A stretch of 50,336 nucleotides of DNA from Ralstonia sp. 25mfcol4.1 (lineage in GTDB: Bacteria > Pseudomonadota > Gammaproteobacteria > Burkholderiales > Burkholderiaceae): positions 1 to 50,336 of the forward strand of contig NZ_FNJO01000024.1 in the NCBI RefSeq assembly GCF_900104095.1, given 5' to 3'. Under the pieces are notes generated by a model. The model worked only from the letters and a program-made list of their open reading frames with translations. It was not told the origin of the DNA and did not search any database. This document shows positions 25,641 to 34,319 of this stretch, piece by piece. The number at the start of each line of letters is the position of its first letter. Positions within the stretch are counted from its first letter, which is position 1. The translations under genes and the position numbers were made by a program.

Positions 25641-26651
25641 GTGAAGCAGATTCTCTTTGCAGTCGCCGCTATATTTACTTTCATCGCGGCCTGCGCCGGT
25701 AGCGGTAGCGCTGGCGCAACCCCGCCAACAACTTCTTCACACCTGCAACGCGCGCCGATCATCGGGAAGAAGCCGCCCGCCTCAACGCATACGGTGGACA
25801 CGCTCACGTCCACTTACCCCCGAACCGATGCCCGCCTCGATTTCTTCAATGCACTCAATGCACTCCGTGTCGCCATGGGAGTCGGCCCGTTGCGACAAGA
25901 CGCTGCCCTGGATGCTGCGGCTGAGAACCACCTGGAGTATTTGAAGCGCAATGCGGTGCTAGGCCATACCGAAATTCCTGGCAATCCAGGTTTCACCAGT
26001 CCCGACCCGTACCTGCAGGTTCTCACCGCCGGCGGCTCCCGTCACCAATGGGTCGGACAAAATGCCTACAACGGCGACCTTTCCCGCTGTCTTGCCTCGA
26101 TGGCGAACTCTGTTTACCACTTGCAAGGGATTACCAGCAACCAGGAGATGATCGGCGTCGCCATGCGTGACAATTACTGCGTCGTGAATTTTTCCGTGGT
26201 GACGGCAGCCGGAACCGGCGGCTACGGCCTTGCCCAATGGGGTGGCCAACAACTACCTCCCGGCACTGGCGCGCACTACCCGGCTGACAATGCCTCCGTC
26301 TACGGTTTGTTTATTCCTGGGGACGAGACGCCCAATCCTGCGCCGGATCTGACCAGAGCCGGCACGCCAATCATGTTCCGCGTCAACGTCGAGAAGCCCT
26401 CTGACGTACTTACAGTCTCCAACTTTTTCTTGACGGGGCCGAGTGGCAGTCGCATACCGGCTCGCATCCTCGTCCCGGCGCAATCCAAGGCCGGGTCGCT
26501 CGCGTCGGCTATCGAGGACACGGGCCTGTATCGCGGCGTTGTGTTCCTCCTCCCCACGCAGCCCATCGCGGCAGGCACCTACACGGCGACTTTCGCTGGC
26601 GCGCGCAACGGTGTAGCGATCAACAAGTCCTGGCGCTTTACGGCATTCTGA
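25641..26651 (+). CDS. CAP-domain (SCP/PR-1-like) lipoprotein
   Basis: A 336-residue exported protein. Starting at GTG 25641 it has a signal peptide with a lipobox-like FIAAC (Cys18), so it is likely lipid-anchored. A CAP domain follows (about residues 55-190): FFNALNALRVAMGVGPLRQDAALDAAAENHLEYLKRN, GHTEIPGNPGFT and WVGQNAYN, with the YGLAQWGGQ region near the end. The C-terminal part (from about residue 225) looks like a separate beta-sandwich. CAP proteins bind or cleave peptides or lipids; no function is known for this one. No ribosome site is clear, and the upstream in-frame codons lack one as well. Confidence 0.8.
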   Translation: MKQILFAVAAIFTFIAACAGSGSAGATPPTTSSHLQRAPIIGKKPPASTHTVDTLTSTYPRTDARLDFFNALNALRVAMGVGPLRQDAALDAAAENHLEYLKRNAVLGHTEIPGNPGFTSPDPYLQVLTAGGSRHQWVGQNAYNGDLSRCLASMANSVYHLQGITSNQEMIGVAMRDNYCVVNFSVVTAAGTGGYGLAQWGGQQLPPGTGAHYPADNASVYGLFIPGDETPNPAPDLTRAGTPIMFRVNVEKPSDVLTVSNFFLTGPSGSRIPARILVPAQSKAGSLASAIEDTGLYRGVVFLLPTQPIAAGTYTATFAGARNGVAINKSWRFTAF

Positions 26652-26766
26652 ACGACGTCGTCAGCCTACCCGCAAGCCACCGAGGGGTTGGCCGCGCAAA
26701 GCTGATGCCGTCTCCAGGAAATACTGCAGTCCCGCCGTCATGCCGTTCACGTCATGCAGCGACAGG

Positions 26767-28977
26767 TCAGAAGTTCCAGAACAGGAATCGCCGATGCTGT
26801 CTTGCATGAGATGGGCGAGGCGGCCTGACTTCGGGGCCCAGCCGTGCATCTGGATTAATCACTCTCGCGCGCAGCGCCATATCGTAGAACGCACCGACCA
26901 TCGGCAATGCACTATGCGCCCCCTGACCCCAGTAGTCGCCAAGCGTCACACGCCCGTCGTCAAATCCCACCCACGCACCCGCGACCAAATGCGGATGCAT
27001 CAGGATGAACCAGCTATCGGTGTTGTCCTGTGTAGTGCCAGTCTTGCCGGCCACATCCGCACGAATCCCGAAGCGCCGCCAGATATCTGCCCCAGTGCCT
27101 CGGCTGACGACGTCGCGCATGACATCGACTAGCGTTTGCGCAGCGCCCGCGGCCAATGCCTGTTCCGGCGACGCGCTTGGAAAGTCGGCCAGCACCGTGC
27201 CATCGCGACGCTCGATGCGCGTGACCATACGCGGTTCCATGTAAGCACCGCGGTTTGCAATCGTCCCGTACGCCGAAACCATTTCCTTGAGCGTAACCGG
27301 GCTCGTCCCCAGGGCGAGGGACGGCACCGCGTCAAGCGGGCTCTCACGCACACCCATCGCCCGCGCAAGGCGCGCGACCTTCTCGGGGTGCTCCCTTTGC
27401 ATGAGCTGAGCCGTGACGCGGTTGCGTGAATATACGAGCGCGTCGCGCAGTGTCATCGGTCGGTTACTCGCCGGCTCAGCATCTGTCGGGCGCCAGACAC
27501 CCTGCCCGTTCAACGGAATCGCGACGTTCTGGTCGACGATCGTATCGCTCGGCCGTACGCCGTCTGCAAACGCCGCGCCGTAGACGAATGGCTTGAACGT
27601 TGAACCGGGCTGACGTCGGGCCTGCTGCACGTGGTCAAATGGCACTTCACTGAAATTTCGACTGCCCACCCACGCCTTGATTGCACCGTTGCGTGGGTCA
27701 ATCGCGACGAAGCCCGCCTGAACCTGCGTCTTGCTCCGGCACAACGCGCGCACGAACGTCAGGTCCGTCCCGAGCTTCTTGAGTGCCGCCGGATCCGAAT
27801 GACCGGCCTCCCGTGCCGCGCGATATTCAGGCGTCTGTCGAATGAATGCCTGAAACAGGTCGCTTCCCGGCCAACAGCCCGTGCGCTCGTTCCAGGCGCC
27901 GTTCGCAATCCACTGCAATTGCTTCGTCTGCCAGTCCAATGCTTGCGTCGCCATCGCCTGCAAACGGGAATCGATGGTGGTGCGCACAACCAGACCGTCT
28001 GCATGAATGTTGTACCCGTTACGGTCAGCCCATGCGATCAGCCATTTGCGCAGTTGCGCGGAAAAATGCGGTGCGGCACCGAGGGGTGCGGTCTGCATCT
28101 CGAAATCCACGCGCAGCGGTTGTCGTTTCAGCCGGTTGTAACTATCTGGTTTGAGCGTCCCATACTTGCTCATTTGCCCAAGCACGGTGTTCCGCCGCTG
28201 CAGCGCACGCTCCGGATTCAAGATCGGGTTGTAGGTGCTGTTTGCCTTCAGCATGCCCACGAGCGTGGCGCTCTCCAGCACATCGAGCTGGCCGGCCGAT
28301 TTGCCAAAATAGGTGCGTGCGGCCATTTCCACGCCAAATGCGTTGTACAGAAACGGTACCGTGTTCAGGTACGTCTCAAGGATCTGATCCTTGCTATACA
28401 CCGCCTCGATCTTGAATGCGGTGATCGCTTCCTTCAGTTTGCGCGTGAGGGTCGGCGCGCGCCCGATTCCGTCCGGATATAGATTGCGCGCGAGTTGCTG
28501 GGTGATTGTCGATCCACCTTGCCGGTCGCCGGAGAAGGTATGCAGTGCGGCCGACAGGATACGTCTCCAGTCGATGCCATGATGCTCGTAGAAACGACGG
28601 TCTTCCGTTGCGATCAGGGCCGCCACCATGTAGGGCGATACCTGCGTGAGCGACACCCACTCGCGATTGACCGGTTTGAATTCATCAAGCAGCTTGCCAT
28701 CTGCCGAGACGATCAGGGCTGGCTGATCGACACGAGCCTTTCGGATGTCGCCGATACTCGGCGTGAATGGCACGAGCGCGAGCGCGTACAGCAGAAAGAC
28801 CGCTGGCAACGCGGCGAGCGTCAGGACGACACCGCGTCGCGTTTGGTGTCGCAAGCGATGCAGACCACTCTGGAGAATGTCTCTGGCTCGCGCGGACGCG
28901 ATGGCTGCCAGTGGTTGGAGTCGCGCCAGCCACCGCGCGCAAGACTCACGAAGCAACAGTAGGTAGCGGCGTTTCAC
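26767..28977 (-). CDS. Class A penicillin-binding protein (PBP1A-like)
   Basis: A 736-residue bifunctional murein synthase, inner-membrane anchored by a helix near residues 49-71. The glycosyltransferase (GT51) part has ATEDRRFYEHHG with catalytic Glu125 and GGSTITQQLARNL. The transpeptidase part has STFK with Ser459 and Lys462, YSRN, and KTGT with Lys645. Between them lies an insert typical of PBP1A-type proteins. It polymerises and crosslinks peptidoglycan in the periplasm. GTG 28977 is my preferred start; a TTG at 29022 would add 15 residues; neither has a strong ribosome site. It is a single gene, not beside a pil cluster as the main mrcA often is, so it may be a second PBP1A. Confidence 0.92.
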   Translation of the reverse strand: MKRRYLLLLRESCARWLARLQPLAAIASARARDILQSGLHRLRHQTRRGVVLTLAALPAVFLLYALALVPFTPSIGDIRKARVDQPALIVSADGKLLDEFKPVNREWVSLTQVSPYMVAALIATEDRRFYEHHGIDWRRILSAALHTFSGDRQGGSTITQQLARNLYPDGIGRAPTLTRKLKEAITAFKIEAVYSKDQILETYLNTVPFLYNAFGVEMAARTYFGKSAGQLDVLESATLVGMLKANSTYNPILNPERALQRRNTVLGQMSKYGTLKPDSYNRLKRQPLRVDFEMQTAPLGAAPHFSAQLRKWLIAWADRNGYNIHADGLVVRTTIDSRLQAMATQALDWQTKQLQWIANGAWNERTGCWPGSDLFQAFIRQTPEYRAAREAGHSDPAALKKLGTDLTFVRALCRSKTQVQAGFVAIDPRNGAIKAWVGSRNFSEVPFDHVQQARRQPGSTFKPFVYGAAFADGVRPSDTIVDQNVAIPLNGQGVWRPTDAEPASNRPMTLRDALVYSRNRVTAQLMQREHPEKVARLARAMGVRESPLDAVPSLALGTSPVTLKEMVSAYGTIANRGAYMEPRMVTRIERRDGTVLADFPSASPEQALAAGAAQTLVDVMRDVVSRGTGADIWRRFGIRADVAGKTGTTQDNTDSWFILMHPHLVAGAWVGFDDGRVTLGDYWGQGAHSALPMVGAFYDMALRARVINPDARLGPEVRPPRPSHARQHRRFLFWNF

Positions 28978-29480
28978 GGTGGCAGGCGACAGGGGCTGGC
29001 GAAAAGAGCGCGATCCTACCAAAGCGAAGCGTCGCAGGATGCGTCCACAAGGGCCGCAATGCGCGATATTTACATCCGATTACATTTGTTTCGCGCTGAG
29101 CCGGCGGCTGTTACGCGTAGGTCAGCGGGTGCGCTGCGCCGACCAGAATAGGAATGAGACGCTGGGCGGCGGCTTCTTGATACGAGGAATGCAGGCGAGT
29201 GCATTGCGGGGCCCTCCGTCTGTGGCGTGAGAATGCCCGCTCAGGAGACACGCGAAGAACGGCTCACGGTCAGGTGCCACCTCTGGCTTCCGCCAACCTA
29301 TCGCCCTTTTCCGACAACATGCCTTTGGGCGCCTGTCGCACCACCTGCGCGCCGCGGCACGCCGGTATGCTGCTTTGAATCCCCGCAGCACCCGCCCCGG
29401 GGCACGCAAAAGGTAGCAGCGATGAAACATCCTTGCGAAGCGGTCACCCATGCGGTAGCGGCCACGCCGGGTGGCCGCAG
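28978..29480. other. Divergent intergenic region, PBP / beta-helix gene
   Basis: About 500 bases. It holds the CpxR-like box at 29069-29083 and otherwise only shadow-like open frames. A plus-strand promoter for the beta-helix gene was not found; the stretch just before it (29330-29480) is GC-rich and could be transcript leader. Confidence 0.4.
29069..29083 (-). promoter_or_regulatory. CpxR-like binding site upstream of the PBP gene
   Basis: On the minus strand GTAAT-CGGAT-GTAAA matches the CpxR consensus GTAAA-N5-GTAAA at nine of ten core positions. It is 92 bases before the preferred PBP start. Envelope-stress control of a wall synthase would make sense, but the match is short and could be chance. 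Confidence 0.35.
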
Positions 29481-30749
29481 ATGAAGCCCGGCAGCCGCCC
29501 CAGGCGCCGCCGGCTCGGCATTGCCGCCGCGATCGTTGCCGCCGTCGTCGGCGGGACCGCCCTGCTGGCGCAATGGCCACACGTGTCGATGCCGGTATCC
29601 CCGGCGACTGGCGCGCCAGCCGACGTGATCGTACAGCCGGGTGCCAGCGGCGTGGACCAGGCCGATGCCCTGCAGGCCGCGCTCGACAACCTCCAGCCCG
29701 GACAACGGCTGGTGCTCTCGCCCGGCACCTATATGGTCGGCCGCGTGCTCGTGGTGCGCCGCGAACAGGTCGCGATATCGGGCTACGACGCCACGCTGGT
29801 CGCGTCGAATCCCGACCAGCAGGCCATCCAGATCACCGGCGCGAATTCGACGCTGGTAGGCGTGACGCTCAAGGGCACAGGCTCGCGGCGGCTCGAATCC
29901 GCCACGTCGGCCAAGGTGATTGTCGATGGCACGGGCATACAGGTACTGGACGTGACCATCGAAGGCGGCGCCAGCGCCGGCATCTTCGTGTCGCGCGGCG
30001 TCGGCATCGCCCTGGTTGGCGACAAGATCAGCGGCACGCTGGCCGATGGCATCCACATCACGGGCGGCTCGCAAGACGTGCTCGTGCAGAATTCGTCCGT
30101 CACCGCCACTGGCGACGACATGGTGGGTATCGTCAGCTACCAGCGCGACAACGCGCAGACCCGGAATATCTACGTCACAAGCAACTACCTGGCCGGCAAC
30201 GCCTGGGGACGTGGCGTGGCGGTCGTCGGGGGCGCCGATGTCACAGTTGCCGGCAATTGGATCGAAGGCGTCCAGAAGGCGGCCGCCGTGATGGTCGCGC
30301 AGGAAGACGGCTATCGCACCGCCGACGCCACGAATGTGCTGATCGCCAGCAACACGATAGCCGATGACCAGAACGCCACGGAGCCCGGCAACAACCGTAT
30401 GGCAACGGGGCACGCCGCCATCGACATCAATACCGGGAGCGGCAGCGTGACGCGCGTGCAGGTAACCGGCAACCAGGTCACGCGCACGCGCTTTGACGGC
30501 TATCGCGCGCAGGGCAATATCTGCCAGGCCGACATCAGCAACAACCGCTTCGCGGCGATCGGCGGCGCGGCCATCGCGCTCCAGTACCGCAATTGCACGG
30601 CCGATCAGTTCACCTGCGGCACCAATACGCTCGATGGCGCACCCCTGCCGCCACCGTCAGGATGCAACGGCGCGGGATCGATCCAGGCCGCCGGCGCGGA
30701 CGCGAGCCGCCTCCCTCAAGTGCGGACTTATCTACGGCGTGCGCGGTAA
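29481..30749 (+). CDS. Membrane-anchored right-handed parallel beta-helix protein
   Basis: A 422-residue protein with a basic start (MKPGSRPRRRRL) and one hydrophobic segment (residues 13-31), then a long run of beta-helix coils. The repeats GIQVLDVTIEGGASAGIFVSRGV, GIHITGGSQDVLVQNSSVT, NIYVTSNYLAGN and VTVAGNWIEGV show the N-x-[IV] turns of pectate lyase-type folds (about residues 90-360). Such proteins at polysaccharide loci are lyases, epimerases or depolymerases acting in the periplasm. No catalytic residues can be named. A two-cysteine tail (NCTADQFTCGTN, SGCNG) follows. It converges on rmlA with a hairpin between, so it belongs spatially to the locus but has its own transcript. Confidence 0.82.
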   Translation: MKPGSRPRRRRLGIAAAIVAAVVGGTALLAQWPHVSMPVSPATGAPADVIVQPGASGVDQADALQAALDNLQPGQRLVLSPGTYMVGRVLVVRREQVAISGYDATLVASNPDQQAIQITGANSTLVGVTLKGTGSRRLESATSAKVIVDGTGIQVLDVTIEGGASAGIFVSRGVGIALVGDKISGTLADGIHITGGSQDVLVQNSSVTATGDDMVGIVSYQRDNAQTRNIYVTSNYLAGNAWGRGVAVVGGADVTVAGNWIEGVQKAAAVMVAQEDGYRTADATNVLIASNTIADDQNATEPGNNRMATGHAAIDINTGSGSVTRVQVTGNQVTRTRFDGYRAQGNICQADISNNRFAAIGGAAIALQYRNCTADQFTCGTNTLDGAPLPPPSGCNGAGSIQAAGADASRLPQVRTYLRRAR

Positions 30750-30752
30750 GAC

Positions 30753-30778
30753 CTGCCAGGCCGCTGCGGGCCTGGCAG
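30753..30778. terminator. Bidirectional hairpin between beta-helix gene and rmlA
   Basis: CTGCCAGGCC (30753-30762) and GGCCTGGCAG (30769-30778) form a perfect 10-bp stem with a six-base loop, three bases after the beta-helix stop codon and 36 bases past the rmlA stop. No T-run follows on either side, so termination may need other factors. Confidence 0.6.
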
Positions 30779-30814
30779 CGCACACCGTTGCGACACAGGC
30801 TGCCCATGCCAGCC

Positions 30815-31702
30815 TCACCTGACGCGCGGCGATTCCGCCAGCAGCCGCTGCAGATACTTGCCGTAATGGCTCTTGCCCAATGGCGCGGCCAGCCGCGCGA
30901 CCTGCTCCTCGTCGATCCAGCGACGCCGGTAGGCAATTTCCTCGGGACACGCCACCATCAGGCCCTGCCGCTTCTGCAGGGTCGCCACCATCTGCGCGGC
31001 GTCGATCAGCGAATCATGCGTGCCGGTATCGAACCATGCAAAGCCGCGCCCCATGATGTCGACGGTCAGCTTGCCGGCATCCAGGTAGCGGGCGTTGACT
31101 TCGGTGATCTCCAGTTCGCCACGTGCCGACGGCCGGATATCGGCGGCAATATCGCAAACACGGTTGTCATAGAAGTAAAGCCCCGTCACCGCATAGTTCG
31201 ATCGCGGCTGCGCCGGCTTTTCCTCGATGGACAGCGCTCGAAAGTCCTCATCGAATTCCACCACGCCATATCGCTCGGGATCGTGCACGTGATACGCGAA
31301 CACGGTGGCGCCGTCCTCGCGACGGCTGGAGCGGACCAGCATGCGGGCCAGGTCATGCCCATAGTAGATGTTGTCGCCCAGGATCAGCGCCGAGGGATCG
31401 CGCCCCACAAAGTCACGGCCGATGAGGAACGCCTGCGCCAGGCCGTCCGGCGACGGCTGCTCCGCATACTGCAGGTTCAGCCCCCACTGCCGGCCATCGC
31501 CGAGCAAAGCCGCAAAGCGCGGCGTGTCCTGCGGCGTGGAGATGACCAGCACGTCGCGGATGCCAGCCACCATCAGCGTGGAAAGCGGATAGTAGATCAT
31601 CGGCTTGTCATAGACCGGCAGCAACTGCTTGGAGACGCAGTGCGTGACGGGATAGAGCCGCGTGCCGGAGCCTCCGGCGAGAATGATGCCTTTGCGCGTC
31701 AT
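30815..31702 (-). CDS. rmlA: Glucose-1-phosphate thymidylyltransferase
   Basis: A 295-residue enzyme joining dTTP and glucose-1-phosphate to dTDP-glucose, the first step to dTDP-L-rhamnose. The nucleotide motif is GGSGTRLYP (10-18), with Lys25 in SKQLLPVYDKPMIYYPL; EEKP, and GRGFAWFDTGTHDSL are the usual sugar-binding regions. Length is standard. Its ATG overlaps the wzx stop as ATGA (31699-31702), so translation is probably coupled; AAGGAG lies inside the end of wzx. The other three rml genes are on the opposite transcript 15 kb away, an unusual split. It is the last gene of the minus-strand run. Confidence 0.95.
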   Translation of the reverse strand: MTRKGIILAGGSGTRLYPVTHCVSKQLLPVYDKPMIYYPLSTLMVAGIRDVLVISTPQDTPRFAALLGDGRQWGLNLQYAEQPSPDGLAQAFLIGRDFVGRDPSALILGDNIYYGHDLARMLVRSSRREDGATVFAYHVHDPERYGVVEFDEDFRALSIEEKPAQPRSNYAVTGLYFYDNRVCDIAADIRPSARGELEITEVNARYLDAGKLTVDIMGRGFAWFDTGTHDSLIDAAQMVATLQKRQGLMVACPEEIAYRRRWIDEEQVARLAAPLGKSHYGKYLQRLLAESPRVR

Positions 31703-32991
31703 GCCTGCATCTCCTTGGCAGTGGGGGATTCCTGTGCAACCAGCGAGGGCGCCGGCACGCGAGTCGGGGTCTCGCGCCGGTAGCAGAGATAGAAGGCGAT
31801 GGCCCCAACGGCCTCGGTGATCAGCACCGATATGACCGTGCCCCGGGCGCCCATGTACAGCACGAAAGGCACCGCGTAGGTCAGGTGCATGACTGTCACG
31901 GCAGCATAGATATTTCGCACGGCACGGTGCCGCCCCGATGCCATCAGGCCGAGGTTGCCGAAAATGAATGCCACGCTGGTCAATGGCAGCAGCACACCCT
32001 CCAGCCGCAGCAGCAGGATGGTGTCGTGGAACGGCTCGCCTAGCCACATCCGGATGCCGACGCCGGCAAACAGCTCCACTGCAACGAACATCGCGCCCGA
32101 ACAGCCAAAGACGACTATCATCGCGCGACGCATCAGCGCACGCGCCGCCGGTGGATCGGTGACGTTGTATTGGCTGATGCGCGGATAGAACGCCGTGCCG
32201 ATGACCGTAAAGATCGTCTGCCCGGCAATGCGGATCTTGTCGGCCATCGAGAACTGCCCCACCGCTACAGGACCGTGGAAATGGTTCAGCAGGATCGCGT
32301 TGAAGTTCACATAGAAGCTGACCAACACCAGCGACAGAAACATCGGGAAGCCTTCGCGCAGCGACGCCATGGCCGCTGCCAACGGCACCCTGACCAGCGT
32401 CGCCAGTCCCCTGCGCCATACGCCCCATAGGGCCGCGACGGCCAGGATCAGCGTGCCGACGGAGATACCCAGGGCGGCCAGCGCCGCGTCGCCGGGCGAT
32501 TTCACCCATGCCACCACGCAGGCCAGACTGATGGCCTTGGACGCGAAGTTCGGCAATACCAGCACCTTCATCCGCTCCAGGCCCTGGTAGAGCCAGATCG
32601 GTGTCACGGCGTTGGCCACCACGCCCACGAACGCCGCGGCCACGATGGCCCGATGTTCGCGCAGGTCCGGCGCCCACCACAACGCGCCAGCCAACAGCGC
32701 CGCCGCGCCGAGCGTGAGCAGCAGCTTGGCCGCCATCGTGGCCGAAAACACCGCCGCGACAGCGGCCGGATCGTCGCGCCGCAGCGATACCAGCCGTGTC
32801 GCCGAGAGATTGTGGCCGTAATCGGTCAGCAGGATCAGGTACTGCGCCAGCGCCTGGCAGTAGGCCAGCACGCCGAACTCGCGCACGCCGAGCTTGTGAC
32901 CGAGGAACGGCAACAGCACCAGCGGAAACAGGTAGTTACCGCCCTGGATCAGCAGCAGATAGGTGGCGGTGGAGCGTATGGAAGGCGGCAT
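31699..32991 (-). CDS. wzx: Wzx-type lipid-linked oligosaccharide flippase
   Basis: A 430-residue protein with about 12 hydrophobic segments and few charges inside the membrane, of the polysaccharide transport (MOP/PST) family. The start, TATYLLLIQGGNYLFPLVLLPFLGHKLGVREFGVLAYCQ, is typical of Wzx. The family moves undecaprenyl-PP-linked repeat units across the inner membrane. It follows the polymerase gene by 18 bases and overlaps rmlA by four, so it is in the same transcript. Assignment as wzx rests on fold and context. Confidence 0.88.
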   Translation of the reverse strand: MPPSIRSTATYLLLIQGGNYLFPLVLLPFLGHKLGVREFGVLAYCQALAQYLILLTDYGHNLSATRLVSLRRDDPAAVAAVFSATMAAKLLLTLGAAALLAGALWWAPDLREHRAIVAAAFVGVVANAVTPIWLYQGLERMKVLVLPNFASKAISLACVVAWVKSPGDAALAALGISVGTLILAVAALWGVWRRGLATLVRVPLAAAMASLREGFPMFLSLVLVSFYVNFNAILLNHFHGPVAVGQFSMADKIRIAGQTIFTVIGTAFYPRISQYNVTDPPAARALMRRAMIVVFGCSGAMFVAVELFAGVGIRMWLGEPFHDTILLLRLEGVLLPLTSVAFIFGNLGLMASGRHRAVRNIYAAVTVMHLTYAVPFVLYMGARGTVISVLITEAVGAIAFYLCYRRETPTRVPAPSLVAQESPTAKEMQA

Positions 32992-33009
32992 CGGAAGTGG
33001 GCCCTGGGT

Positions 33010-34311
33010 TCAGCGCGGACCGGCGGTCGGCACGTTCGGTCGACCGTATAGCGAGCGCACGCCCGCGGGCGCCACGCTGGCAGCCGGCCGCCCCAGGCAC
33101 CGGAACACCAGCCACAGCAGCGCCAGCGGCACGAAGTTGCGGCCGCTGAACAGGTTCGGCACGCGCAGGATCTCCATCAGCGACACCAGCAGTACAGCAT
33201 GGGCACAGCACCAGAATCCATGGCCGGCACGCCATCCCGCGTAGCTGCGGCCCAGCAGCCACCCCATCAGCGCGGCTTCCAGCAGGGCGAAATCGCCCCA
33301 CTCGTAGAAATGCACGAAGATGCCCGACGGATTGTTGAACTCCGGATCCCCGAAGGTGTTGAGAAACATGCTGTACCCATCGTCCGCCCCAACCAGCGGG
33401 CGGAAGCTCTCGCCGATGATCGGAAACCGGATAAGCCAGTCGAATGTGAACGTCGGCGCCCCGGTGCCCCAACCCATGATCGTCAGCAGGCCGGAACCGT
33501 TGTTGATCGCCGTCGAGTAGTACAGACCCAGTCGTTCCAGCGCGAAGTCGAAGATGTTGTCGTAGATGTTGACGTAGTACGTTTCCCACGACCGGTTGTA
33601 CTCGTTCGCGATGAAGAACCCGATCAGCGGCGGGATGGCGGCAAACGGCCCGAGTGTCAGCAGCGCCGCGCGCAGCGACCCGCGGGGCGGCCGCAAGCGG
33701 AAGCGCGCCATCATGAGGGCCCATGGCAACACCACTTCCACCAACGCCAGCCGCTCGGCAAAAATGAAGCTGCGCAAAAGCGTCAGCACGAACAGCACGA
33801 ACAGGTAGGCCTGGTAGCGGGTCAGGCCGCGAGGCGCGGTGCGGAAGATGACGAAGTAAAGAGGCACATAGGCCACCGAAGCCTGGGTCAGCGTGCTGAT
33901 GCCCACCACCCGCCCTTTCAGCTCCAGCACGTCATAGGTACTGGCGGCGCCGTTCAAATAGGAAAGCAGCACCGCCGGCCGGGCGATCACGCCGCCCATC
34001 ATCACCACGTAGCCGACGCAGGCCAGCCAGAACAGCGCATCGAGCACCAGCGCGGACAGCGCCACCGGCGCGTCGGCATCGCGCGGGACCAGCACACGCT
34101 CTCCCAGCGCACCCACCGCTATCGCAAGCAGGAACAGCGCACCGGCCATCGCATAGGTACCGCTGAAGTAGATATGGTCGATGGACTTCTGGTCGCCCAG
34201 CAGTTCCAGCGACACAAGCCCATACAGTGGCAGGATGAAGCACAGGAGCAGCCGCGCGGGATCATCCCACCAGTAGCCGTCGTACGCGTTACAGGCGCCA
34301 TGCATCGTCAT
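33010..34311 (-). CDS. wzy: Wzy-like polysaccharide polymerase
   Basis: A 433-residue integral membrane protein with about 10-12 hydrophobic segments, a long polar periplasmic loop (NEYNRSWETYYVNIYDN through FDWLIRFPIIGESFRP, about residues 255-340) and a second short loop, the layout of O-antigen/exopolysaccharide polymerases. No conserved motif is expected because Wzy proteins diverge strongly. The sequence context (between flippase and glycosyltransferases) supports the call. ATG 34311 lies eight bases after the preceding stop. A long open frame on the opposite strand (33199-34890) is a shadow. Confidence 0.75.
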   Translation of the reverse strand: MTMHGACNAYDGYWWDDPARLLLCFILPLYGLVSLELLGDQKSIDHIYFSGTYAMAGALFLLAIAVGALGERVLVPRDADAPVALSALVLDALFWLACVGYVVMMGGVIARPAVLLSYLNGAASTYDVLELKGRVVGISTLTQASVAYVPLYFVIFRTAPRGLTRYQAYLFVLFVLTLLRSFIFAERLALVEVVLPWALMMARFRLRPPRGSLRAALLTLGPFAAIPPLIGFFIANEYNRSWETYYVNIYDNIFDFALERLGLYYSTAINNGSGLLTIMGWGTGAPTFTFDWLIRFPIIGESFRPLVGADDGYSMFLNTFGDPEFNNPSGIFVHFYEWGDFALLEAALMGWLLGRSYAGWRAGHGFWCCAHAVLLVSLMEILRVPNLFSGRNFVPLALLWLVFRCLGRPAASVAPAGVRSLYGRPNVPTAGPR

Positions 34312-34319
34312 CGGCGCGC

